Assembly: GCF_900444995.1 (NCBI RefSeq)
Contig: NZ_UAPQ01000009.1
Span: forward strand, 1 to 64,000
Source of the DNA: Actinomyces bovis
GTDB taxonomy: Bacteria; Actinomycetota; Actinomycetes; Actinomycetales; Actinomycetaceae
Length of the DNA stretch: 64,000 nucleotides
Direction: 5' to 3'
Under the pieces are notes generated by a model. That model did not search any database and was not told the DNA's origin. It worked only from the letters and a program-made list of their open reading frames with translations. This document shows positions 8,667 to 15,081 of this stretch, piece by piece. The first letter of the stretch is position 1; every line of letters begins with the position of its first letter. A program made the translations under genes and the position numbers.

Positions 8667-9497
8667 TCACTCTCCGATGATGGGGAAACAGACATCGGTC
8701 ACCCAGCTGGCAGGATCGGGGTTCTGAGCGGGCCCAACGCGGTAGATATTGAACATGGGGCCAGTGCGCAGTTCGTGAGCGGCGAGGTAAGTACCAAGAG
8801 CGGCGGTAACCTCAGGCATCCCCTCATAGCTGCCCCGCAGAGTAGCAACCACATTGTCGCAAGCAGGCACCTCATAGCATTCAAGGGGAGCTACGGGAGC
8901 AAAAGGCTCGGCAACTTGCAACCACACCTCCACCTCGACGTCAGAGTCGCGGTACTCCGGGTCGTGGAAGGTTGCGCCACCAATGCCATCTTCGGACATG
9001 GAGGCGGAGCATTGGGCCATAAGCGGGCCTAGCTCTTGCCACAACTGGCCCTCATCGTTGTAAGACGGGAGAACGCGACGCAAAGCAGCGACGGTCATCG
9101 CGGGCATACGGATCTGGCGGACGTTGATTTCCATAGTGGACTCCTGAAGGAAGGCATTCATGCGATCGAACGCCGCGCTCATCTCCTCCAACCGGGCACG
9201 CTCGACCGATAGTCGCTCGCCGTGATGAGACATGATGGCGTGGAGGCGCTCAGGATCACCACGGTGGGCCATGACCTCTCCGATCTCACTGACTGGCAGT
9301 CCCGTATCGCGCAGACGCACGATCCAATGAGCGTCAGTCAGCTGCTCTGGGGCGTAGAAGCGGCGCCCCGTGAACGGGTCGATCATGGCTGGTTCCAGGA
9401 CCTGCTGCTCCTGGTAGTAGCGCAGCATTCTGATGCTTATAGCCGTCAGTCTGGAGAACAGACCAATTCGCAGCAGGCCTTCACCGTTGTGTTCCAT
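8667..9497 (-). CDS. MerR-family regulator with GyrI-like effector domain
   Basis: About 276 residues. The N-terminus (LLRIGLFSRLTAISIRMLRY, then a stretch ending FYAPEQL) is a MerR winged helix-turn-helix with the usual R-x-L-R-Y-Y turn. A dimerisation coiled coil follows (about 80-125), then a C-terminal GyrI/BmrR-type ligand-binding domain (about 130-270) with MPAMTVAALR and a late YEGMPEVTAALGTYL. Such proteins activate efflux or stress genes on binding hydrophobic cations. The ATG at 9497 places the HTH at the expected distance from the N-terminus; an alternative ATG at 9557 overlaps the stop of the upstream gene (ATGA), which would mean translational coupling. The upstream membrane-protein gene is probably in the same operon. 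Confidence 0.85.
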   Translation of the reverse strand: MEHNGEGLLRIGLFSRLTAISIRMLRYYQEQQVLEPAMIDPFTGRRFYAPEQLTDAHWIVRLRDTGLPVSEIGEVMAHRGDPERLHAIMSHHGERLSVERARLEEMSAAFDRMNAFLQESTMEINVRQIRMPAMTVAALRRVLPSYNDEGQLWQELGPLMAQCSASMSEDGIGGATFHDPEYRDSDVEVEVWLQVAEPFAPVAPLECYEVPACDNVVATLRGSYEGMPEVTAALGTYLAAHELRTGPMFNIYRVGPAQNPDPASWVTDVCFPIIGE

Positions 9498-9553
9498 GCC
9501 TTCAGTCCACATGCTCACATCGTGACAGATACAAGCCACAACCAGTGGTGCTG

Positions 9554-10087
9554 TCACCTAGAGCAACTCAAATGGCGCCAAGTGTGTAGTAACAGAGCAG
9601 CGCCCGAATGCGCTGCCAACAGTGCCACTCCCGACACTGCTACACCGCTGGGCGTCACCTGCTTGGGCACGCCCGCCACACGCAGCTCATGAAATGCGAA
9701 AACACCGTAACCGAGAACCAGCGGTGCCGTCGCCACACCTGAGGTGTAGCCGCGCATCATCAAACTGGAGCCGATGTGGGCAAAGCCATGCAGACTCCAA
9801 GCGGCAGCTGCATTCTGAAACCAAACTGATCGACCGCCACTACGAAACCCAGCTAACGAGGCGCCTACCCAGTGCATACCAATCAGACCTACGGCCAAGT
9901 TGATATGCGCCTGGTTTACACCCTGTTCACGGAGCGAGAGGGGGAGTGGAAGCCACTCAGGCAGGCGCTGCACGACCTTCGCCGTCGAGGACCGCATAGT
10001 CAGGAGTTCTTCAATGTCGTTGGCGAAGTAGCACAGTCCTAGACCGAGAGTGGCAAGGTCCAGTCTGCTAAGCCCGAGGCTGTTCAT
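9554..10087 (-). CDS. HXXEE-like integral membrane protein
   Basis: About 177 residues with several hydrophobic segments. The sequence around FANDIEELLTM, a second element with GMHWVGASLAG, and the late HGFAHIGSSLMMRGYTSG and FAFHELR resemble the conserved His/Glu pattern of HXXEE-domain membrane proteins, although the first His of the HXXEE signature is Asn here. The function of that family is not established. The ATG at 10087 overlaps the stop of a 4-codon frame that starts just behind a TANNNT box. The downstream end overlaps or nearly abuts the MerR-type regulator, so the two may form a two-gene operon. Confidence 0.5.
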   Translation of the reverse strand: MNSLGLSRLDLATLGLGLCYFANDIEELLTMRSSTAKVVQRLPEWLPLPLSLREQGVNQAHINLAVGLIGMHWVGASLAGFRSGGRSVWFQNAAAAWSLHGFAHIGSSLMMRGYTSGVATAPLVLGYGVFAFHELRVAGVPKQVTPSGVAVSGVALLAAHSGAALLLHTWRHLSCSR

Positions 10088-10110
10088 GATGGCACCATAA
10101 GGGGAATCTA
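10084..10110 (-). promoter_or_regulatory. Leaderless promoter with 4-codon upstream frame
   Basis: On the minus strand TAGATT (10110-10105) is followed by 6 nt and ATG GTG CCA TCA TGA (10098-10084). The TGA overlaps the ATG of the membrane-protein gene at 10087. This layout suggests a leaderless mini-ORF whose termination allows reinitiation on the next gene. Confidence 0.4.
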
Positions 10111-10129
10111 CCCCCACATGTCCGCCAGA

Positions 10130-11458
10130 TCAGTCAGCGGCGTCAGCAGTGCTGTCGTAGTCCAAAGTGCCTCCAGCAGGCGGGGCAGCCACCGGCCGAC
10201 CGCTGCGTTCGAAGCGCGCCCAGCGGGAGCCGAAAGGCAGGCCGGTGGGGTCCTGGAACTGGTTGGAATCCCGCAGTGCAAAACGCACTCGGCCCTCATT
10301 GCGCAGTGCGTGGTTAAAGACCGCTCCGGTGAAGCCATCCGAGTTGCGCAAGAAGCTCTGCTGGAAAGCTACCGAGTCAAGGAAAGTCGCATCCTTGAAA
10401 CTGGCGAACCAACTAAAGGTCGCAGCAGAAAAGACAGTTTCATCGGCGAAAGCTGCCGCGGAGAAGTCCGCCAGACGGCCAAAGGTCGCGCCTCGGAAGA
10501 CAGCAGGCGCCTTGAACACGGCCTCCTGAAAATCTGCCTTCTCCTCGAAATGCGCCTCAGCGAAGTCAATCTTCGCATTGAACACCGCCCCACTCAGGTC
10601 AACTGGGGCCAGAAAAGTCACTCCGCGGAAAGGCACCACGCTGCTGAGCACGGCCCCGTGCAGATCCAGCTTGCAGTCGCACCACAAACGGCTGTCCTCA
10701 AGCTCCTGAGGCACATCTGAGCCCTCGCTCGCCTTCTCACGAGCCTTGCTAAAGTGCTGCGCCAGCACGTGAAGAACCGTGGACTCCACTGCGGTGTCTT
10801 CAGAGACGAAGCGGCGCGAAGGGCGCGCCCGCCGTGAACCGGGGGCTGCCGGAACCTCCTGCCAAGAACCGCGTTCAGTACGCAGGTATCCACACAACAG
10901 ATCCACCACACGCTGCCGAGTGGCGCCACCGCGCGTGTCCGCCACCTCAGCCAGACCGTACACAGCCGCAATCCGCACCTGCGGCGAGGTCGATCCGAGC
11001 TGCTCCACCAGAGAACTCAGACGCGCATCAGCCTCACGCCGCTCCGCAGCCGCGCGGTCCCGGAAAGTGATGACCACTAGCGACACGGCGCACATGGTCA
11101 AAACGGCCAGCAAAGCCGCCAGGACCCGCACCCCGGGGGCTGCACCGCTAAATGAGGTCACGCTCCAGGATGAAAGCAGCCGACTAAAGAAGCTCCGCTG
11201 CGGGTCCCCCCAGAACCAGCCGAGTGCGGTGAAAACCAAAGCGGCTACCACCAGCCAGGCGGCGACGGAACGGCCCAATGGCGAAAGCCGCGGACGCCGC
11301 TTCCACGCCGGACCAATCTCTTCACCCGCGCGCTGCGCCGCTTCAGACCAGGCGGTGCGAGTGGCCTTGGCTGCCTGCTTGGACCAGGCGCTGGCCTTCT
11401 GCAACTGGGCCGCTTTGGCGGTGGGCTCGGCCGGGACAGTCTGCTCTTGCTGGGTCAT
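10130..11458 (-). CDS. Membrane-anchored pentapeptide-repeat protein (paralogue)
   Basis: 442 residues with the same plan as the protein encoded at 5095-6279. An Ala/Lys/Gln-rich N-terminal stretch (1-58) precedes two hydrophobic helices (about 65-84 and 110-131). A helical linker has SPQVRIAAVYGLAEVAD (158-174) and RQRVVDLLCGYLRT (181-194). LWCDCKLDLHGAV introduces a pentapeptide region of F-x-x-A-x/F repeats (about 265-390), and the chain ends in SRWARFERSG plus an acidic tail. Identity with the first protein is concentrated in the linker and flanking motifs, not in the repeats. The repeats here are diverged and show no recent duplication. Pentapeptide helices often bind protein partners, but the role of this family is unknown. 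Confidence 0.85.
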   Translation of the reverse strand: MTQQEQTVPAEPTAKAAQLQKASAWSKQAAKATRTAWSEAAQRAGEEIGPAWKRRPRLSPLGRSVAAWLVVAALVFTALGWFWGDPQRSFFSRLLSSWSVTSFSGAAPGVRVLAALLAVLTMCAVSLVVITFRDRAAAERREADARLSSLVEQLGSTSPQVRIAAVYGLAEVADTRGGATRQRVVDLLCGYLRTERGSWQEVPAAPGSRRARPSRRFVSEDTAVESTVLHVLAQHFSKAREKASEGSDVPQELEDSRLWCDCKLDLHGAVLSSVVPFRGVTFLAPVDLSGAVFNAKIDFAEAHFEEKADFQEAVFKAPAVFRGATFGRLADFSAAAFADETVFSAATFSWFASFKDATFLDSVAFQQSFLRNSDGFTGAVFNHALRNEGRVRFALRDSNQFQDPTGLPFGSRWARFERSGRPVAAPPAGGTLDYDSTADAAD

Positions 11459-11710
11459 GCCTCACCACCAGCGCGGCAGAAGGAAGTGGCTGGTGCCGTG
11501 GTGACAACCAGTTGGAGGTTTAAGGACAGGGACATCATGCGGCCAGGCTAACCGTGACTCCTATGAAACCTCCGTCTTGCAACACAAACTGTGCTGAGTG
11601 TCCGACGGTCCGCAAAGTCCGCAAGGAATCTAGCCTGCGGGAAATTGGTAGGGGCCCTGAGCTGCGGCTAGCGCGTCTCAGGGCCCCGTTAGGCAAATCG
11701 GCAGCGTGGT
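11459..11710. other. Intergenic region with a bidirectional stem-loop
   Basis: No gene is recognisable in this 252-bp gap. Its right part holds the terminator described separately (11651-11687); the left part presumably contains the promoter of the pentapeptide gene, but no clear -10/-35 pair stands out. Confidence 0.4.
11651..11687 (-). terminator. Stem-loop terminator downstream of cupin gene
   Basis: A perfect 11-bp stem (GGGGCCCTGAG at 11651-11661 with CTCAGGGCCCC at 11677-11687) lies 24 bp beyond the cupin gene stop. On the minus strand it is followed by a short T-containing stretch. Confidence 0.65.
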
Positions 11711-12175
11711 TCAGTGTGCGGCGCCCTCAGGCTGGACGGTCCAGGTGGGCGGCTCATCGCGGCCCGCCTCCTCATCGGCCTCGGCCAGCTCTGCGGTAGC
11801 CTGCACGATGCCCTGGGCGTGGTGCACAGGAGCGTAGACGGTGTAGAGCCGCAGCGGCTCGTCACCAGTGTTGATCACATCGTGCCAGGAGCCGGCTGGA
11901 ACCTGGATAGACCAGCCATCCTCGACCTCCTGCTCGAAGGTCAGCTGGTCTTCGGCGGGCCCCATCACGCAGCGGCCTTTTCCGGCGTCAATGCGCAGGA
12001 ATTGGTCAGTCTCGGGGTGGACTTCCAAGCCAATGGATTCGCCTACGGGGATGGACATGAGTGTGACCTGCAGGTAGCGGCCGGTCCAGGCGACGGTGCG
12101 GTAGGTGTCGTTGGTGGTGGTAGCCGTCTCGATGTCAAAGGCATTGGGCTTAGGGCCGTTGTCAATGATTTCCAT
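11711..12175 (-). CDS. Cupin-domain protein
   Basis: About 154 residues. The ATG at 12175 (MEIIDNGPKPNAFDIETAT) has AAAGG at suitable spacing. The core is a single cupin barrel. Cupin motif 1 resembles GESIGLEVHPETDQFLRI with His and Glu metal ligands, followed by GKGRCVMG; motif 2 is QVPAGSWHDVINTGDEPL, with a third His. The chain continues in LRLYTVYAPVHHAQG and an acidic C-terminus. Similar small cupins are annotated as mannose-6-phosphate isomerase-like, but the substrate is unknown here. It lies downstream of a macrodomain gene in the same direction, with a gap of 79 bp. Confidence 0.8.
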   Translation of the reverse strand: MEIIDNGPKPNAFDIETATTTNDTYRTVAWTGRYLQVTLMSIPVGESIGLEVHPETDQFLRIDAGKGRCVMGPAEDQLTFEQEVEDGWSIQVPAGSWHDVINTGDEPLRLYTVYAPVHHAQGIVQATAELAEADEEAGRDEPPTWTVQPEGAAH

Positions 12176-12254
12176 TAGTAAACCTTTCGGATCGCTGGCG
12201 AACTCTTCATGAACAATAATAACCGAACTTCGCGACGTCGTCACCCTGATTTCA

Positions 12255-12827
12255 CTAGTTTGGTTTGAACCTGGATACGGGAAGTAGCTGCCGTTGAGCT
12301 TCCGCGAAGGCCGTCAGCAGAACTTGGTTGAACAGCACAAAACGCACCAATTCAAGGCTCGCACCCTCAGCGCCGACAGCCTGCGCGATCTCCTGGACGG
12401 CCGCCATGGCCTGATGTGCGACGGCGTCGGCATCCCAGCCATAGACGCCAGCAGAGACTGCAGGAAGCGCAACACTGTGGCAGCCGAGCTCTGCAGCACA
12501 CCACAAAGAGTTCAGAAAAGCTGCTCGCAGCAGGGCTGGATCGGTTTGACCGGCATGGCGGTTCGGCCCGACGGTATGGATCACCCACTTTGCAGGCAAG
12601 TCAAAGCCAGGAGTAGCGATTGCCTGGCCGACCGCTAGGCCACCAGGAAGTCGGGTGCGCCTAAGCTCCTGGCAGGCGTGGAGCAACTCTGCTCCGGCAG
12701 CCCGATGGATCGCACCATCCACCCCTCCGCCGCCCAACAGGCCAGAATTGGCGGCATTGACTATGGCCTCTACCGCTTGCGTGGTGATGTCACCAAGCTG
12801 CACTTCAACCAGCATGGTTACTAGCAT
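12255..12827 (-). CDS. Macrodomain protein (O-acetyl-ADP-ribose deacetylase type)
   Basis: 190 residues forming one macrodomain. The N-terminus has VEVQLGDITTQAVEAIVNAA, then NSGLLGGGGVDGAIHRAAG, the classical ADP-ribose-binding loop of the MacroD/YmdB class. VIHTVGPNR and a second loop SVALPAVSAGVYGWD follow in the right order. Enzymes of this class hydrolyse O-acetyl-ADP-ribose or remove ADP-ribose from modified proteins. GGAAGG lies just upstream of the ATG at 12827; an in-frame ATG at 12815 is an alternative. No ADP-ribosyltransferase or sirtuin gene lies next to it, so the partner reaction is unknown. Confidence 0.9.
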   Translation of the reverse strand: MLVTMLVEVQLGDITTQAVEAIVNAANSGLLGGGGVDGAIHRAAGAELLHACQELRRTRLPGGLAVGQAIATPGFDLPAKWVIHTVGPNRHAGQTDPALLRAAFLNSLWCAAELGCHSVALPAVSAGVYGWDADAVAHQAMAAVQEIAQAVGAEGASLELVRFVLFNQVLLTAFAEAQRQLLPVSRFKPN

Positions 12828-12942
12828 GCGCCTTCCAAGACCTACTTGCGGTCGCTTTGCCTAGGTAGGTTTACGCCGTGCCAGAAGCGTCACTCCTAGC
12901 GATCAACGCAGGGGGCGGTCGCGAGCGGACCGTAAGGAATGC

Positions 12943-13467
12943 TCAGAAGACCCCGAGGCGGCTCATATGCGTGATGATTCGCTCCGCAGACTCGGCTGGC
13001 CGGAGCTTGGCAGTGTCCAATTGGATGTGCTTACGGCGCCAAGGCTCGTAATCCCGGTCCTGCACTTCCTGCCAGGTGGGATTGCGCATACCGACGACGT
13101 CGAGCGTGCGGCTCTCTAAGCGTTGCCGGTGCTCCTGCGGGTCCGAACAGACAAGCTCAACCTCCAGCAGCTTGGAGTCACAGCGGCGCGCTACCTCCAG
13201 CCAAGCCTCGCGGGTCAGCTGGAGGGGGTTGACGCACTCTGCCACCACATCCAAGCCTAGGCGCAGTTGGTCAGCAGCTAAGTGATAAGCCACCTCATAG
13301 CCCTCGCCACCAGTCAGTAGAGTGCGCCGGTGCTGGGCGCGGGCGATCGCCGTCTCGATCGTGTCTACGCGCAGATATGCCGCTTTGAGGTCCTCAACTA
13401 GCAGCCGAGCTACCGTCGTCTTGCCTGTGGCTGGCAACCCGCAAATAACGATCAAGCACGATTCCAT
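12943..13467 (-). CDS. P-loop (AAA-type) nucleotide kinase-like protein
   Basis: About 174 residues. The ATG at 13467 starts MESCLIVICGLPATGKTTV, with the Walker A motif GLPATGKT at the very N-terminus. This resembles shikimate kinase/gluconate kinase/phosphotransferase-like small kinases. VVAECVNPLQLTREAW contains a probable catalytic acidic residue, and SRTLDVVGMRNPTWQEV lies in a lid-like region. The C-terminal QLDTAKLRPAESAERI is typical of this group (I-D-T-A/S). The substrate is not predictable. On the minus strand TAGCGT lies 7 nt upstream of the ATG, so the mRNA may be leaderless. Confidence 0.75.
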   Translation of the reverse strand: MESCLIVICGLPATGKTTVARLLVEDLKAAYLRVDTIETAIARAQHRRTLLTGGEGYEVAYHLAADQLRLGLDVVAECVNPLQLTREAWLEVARRCDSKLLEVELVCSDPQEHRQRLESRTLDVVGMRNPTWQEVQDRDYEPWRRKHIQLDTAKLRPAESAERIITHMSRLGVF

Positions 13468-13596
13468 GTTCGTAACGCTACCCGCGGTAGGCCAAGCTCT
13501 CGACTCGAAATTGGACAGCGTGACAATTCCCCGGATGTGATCTCCCACGCGGGTCAGCGGCCTCAGCATCAGCAGGCCCTGAAGAACAGCAAGCCC

Positions 13597-14040
13597 TCAG
13601 TCCTCATCCCACAGCGCGGAAACATCCTGATGCCTGCCACCACCCATTAGCGCATCCAGCTGGCGCCTCTCCTTCTTGGTCGGACGACCAGCGCCACGCG
13701 CGCGAATGATCGCTGCCGGAGCCTCCAAAGGGGACGGTCGGGGAGGGGAGAAGTCCGTATAGCAACGCTGAGCCAACGGCGCGCCCACGCGCTTCACCAA
13801 AATGCCCTCCACCCGTAGAAACCGGTCAAAGCCATCTACTCGCAGGCGTACCTCGTCTCCCACACTCACGTGCTGTGCGGGTTTGGCGGTCTCTCCGTTA
13901 ATCCGTACATGCCCAGCCTTGCAAGCCGCAGTTGCCGCCGAACGCGACTTCAGCTGCCGCACGCTCCACAGCCAAACATCCACACGTGCCGAAGTAAGCC
14001 CACTGCCCGCCACGCCATCTTTGTTCAAAGCTGCTGCCAC
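13597..14040 (-). CDS. S4-domain RNA-binding protein (Hsp15 type)
   Basis: 147 residues starting at a GTG. The S4 domain (about 18-65) reads RVDVWLWSVRQLKSRSAA, then CKAGHVRINGE and AKPAQHVSVGDEV, as in Hsp15/HslR-type proteins that bind the 50S subunit with a stalled nascent chain. A basic C-terminus with GRPTKKERRQLDAL is also characteristic of the family. Its -10 box (TAGTAT, minus strand 14052-14047, 6 nt before the GTG) overlaps the stop codon of the HNH nuclease gene upstream. Confidence 0.9.
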   Translation of the reverse strand: MAAALNKDGVAGSGLTSARVDVWLWSVRQLKSRSAATAACKAGHVRINGETAKPAQHVSVGDEVRLRVDGFDRFLRVEGILVKRVGAPLAQRCYTDFSPPRPSPLEAPAAIIRARGAGRPTKKERRQLDALMGGGRHQDVSALWDED

Positions 14041-14052
14041 AAGCTGATACTA
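14041..14052 (-). promoter_or_regulatory. Leaderless promoter of the S4 gene (TAGTAT)
   Basis: On the minus strand TAGTAT is followed by CAGCTT and the GTG start at 14040, the exact TANNNT-N6 spacing seen repeatedly in this window. It overlaps the stop codon of the neighbouring nuclease gene. Confidence 0.6.
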
Positions 14053-15051
14053 GGCGCCCAGGCGTCCATAGCGACGCCGTCGGGGCCAGAGCAAAAGGCC
14101 GATGCCAAGTAACGCCAGGCCTGCCAGGAGCATCCCCAAGAGCATCGGGTCGTTCCACAGCCGGTGGGCGCTTTGGCTAACCGTCCGGGTGGCCTTGGAA
14201 GCGCTGGTGCCATCGCCGCCAGCCACACAATCTGCCAGAACCTGCTGCAGGGCATTGCGGTCGGCTGCCGGCAGGCCCAACTGGTATGCCGAAGCCACGG
14301 AGACGAAGCGAGCGGCGTACTCGCAGCGAAACTCCTGACGCGGAGGCCACCAGCCGCGACCAGACTCGGTGCGCCACGAACCATTCGCCGTGGTACCAGA
14401 GGGGCAAGTGGCAGGGCCACAGTTGCCCTTGTCCTGATTGGCCTGCCCAGCAACAGCCAGCAAGTTCAGGGGATCATTGGCCACCAGTAGGCGACGTCGC
14501 TCATCCCACTGCCAGGCGCCGTGCGCGTAGAGGTAGTTCAGCGGCACCACATGATCGATCTGAACCGCGGGGGAGGAGCCCTCACCCCTCTGGTAATCCA
14601 CCACAGCGCCGGTGTACGGATCGTGGAGACGACCGGTCCAAACCGTGGCATCACGACACACAAAAGCGCCTTGACCGCGGCCTTCCTCCCGACTCTGCAG
14701 ACCCTCCGCGCGAGAGTAGTCCGCCTCAAGCAAGTCACGCCCCAAAATGTCATTGCGGGTGTCACAGCCATTGCCATCGATATCCATCCAGGACTCGCCA
14801 AACCAGCCTTTGCGGCTGCCATTCCCATCCCAGGACTCCGGCGCCGGGGAGTCCGCAGGCAAGGACTCAAGCGCCCCCAAAGCCTCCACAACGCTCAGCG
14901 CCCCCGCATTCGACGCGCTGGCGGGATCGTCTGCAGCCACAGCGAGCTCAGGCAGCAGCAAGGCTGCACCCATAAAGCAGACTGCCAAGGGATGAAGGAA
15001 ACGCACAGGCCGAGCGTAACGGCGTCGCCACCGCGATCCCGAGTTATCCAC
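14050..15051 (-). CDS. Exported, membrane-anchored HNH-family nuclease
   Basis: 333 residues starting at a GTG. Residues 1-40 form a signal peptide: an Arg-rich n-region, the hydrophobic core LHPLAVCFMGAALLLPELAV, and AVAADD as a probable cleavage site. The middle contains the HNH/DUF1524-like core: MDIDGNGCDTRNDILGRD, then QIDHVVPLNYLYAHGA with the catalytic DH pair, and NDPLNLLAVAGQANQDKG with the second conserved Asn pair. This type is found in secreted actinobacterial nucleases. Near the end, LLGMLLAGLALLGIGLLLWP followed by RRRR is a C-terminal membrane anchor. The enzyme therefore probably sits on the outer face of the cell, degrading extracellular DNA. Confidence 0.85.
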   Translation of the reverse strand: MDNSGSRWRRRYARPVRFLHPLAVCFMGAALLLPELAVAADDPASASNAGALSVVEALGALESLPADSPAPESWDGNGSRKGWFGESWMDIDGNGCDTRNDILGRDLLEADYSRAEGLQSREEGRGQGAFVCRDATVWTGRLHDPYTGAVVDYQRGEGSSPAVQIDHVVPLNYLYAHGAWQWDERRRLLVANDPLNLLAVAGQANQDKGNCGPATCPSGTTANGSWRTESGRGWWPPRQEFRCEYAARFVSVASAYQLGLPAADRNALQQVLADCVAGGDGTSASKATRTVSQSAHRLWNDPMLLGMLLAGLALLGIGLLLWPRRRRYGRLGA

Positions 15052-15069
15052 AGGCGCGCCGAGACTCCA

Positions 15070-15081
15070 TAAGATGCGGTC
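15070..15081 (+). promoter_or_regulatory. Leaderless promoter of pepN (TAAGAT)
   Basis: TAAGAT at 15070-15075 is followed by 6 nt (GCGGTC) and the GTG at 15082. This supports the longer pepN start rather than the internal ATG at 15124. No clear -35 was identified. Confidence 0.55.
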
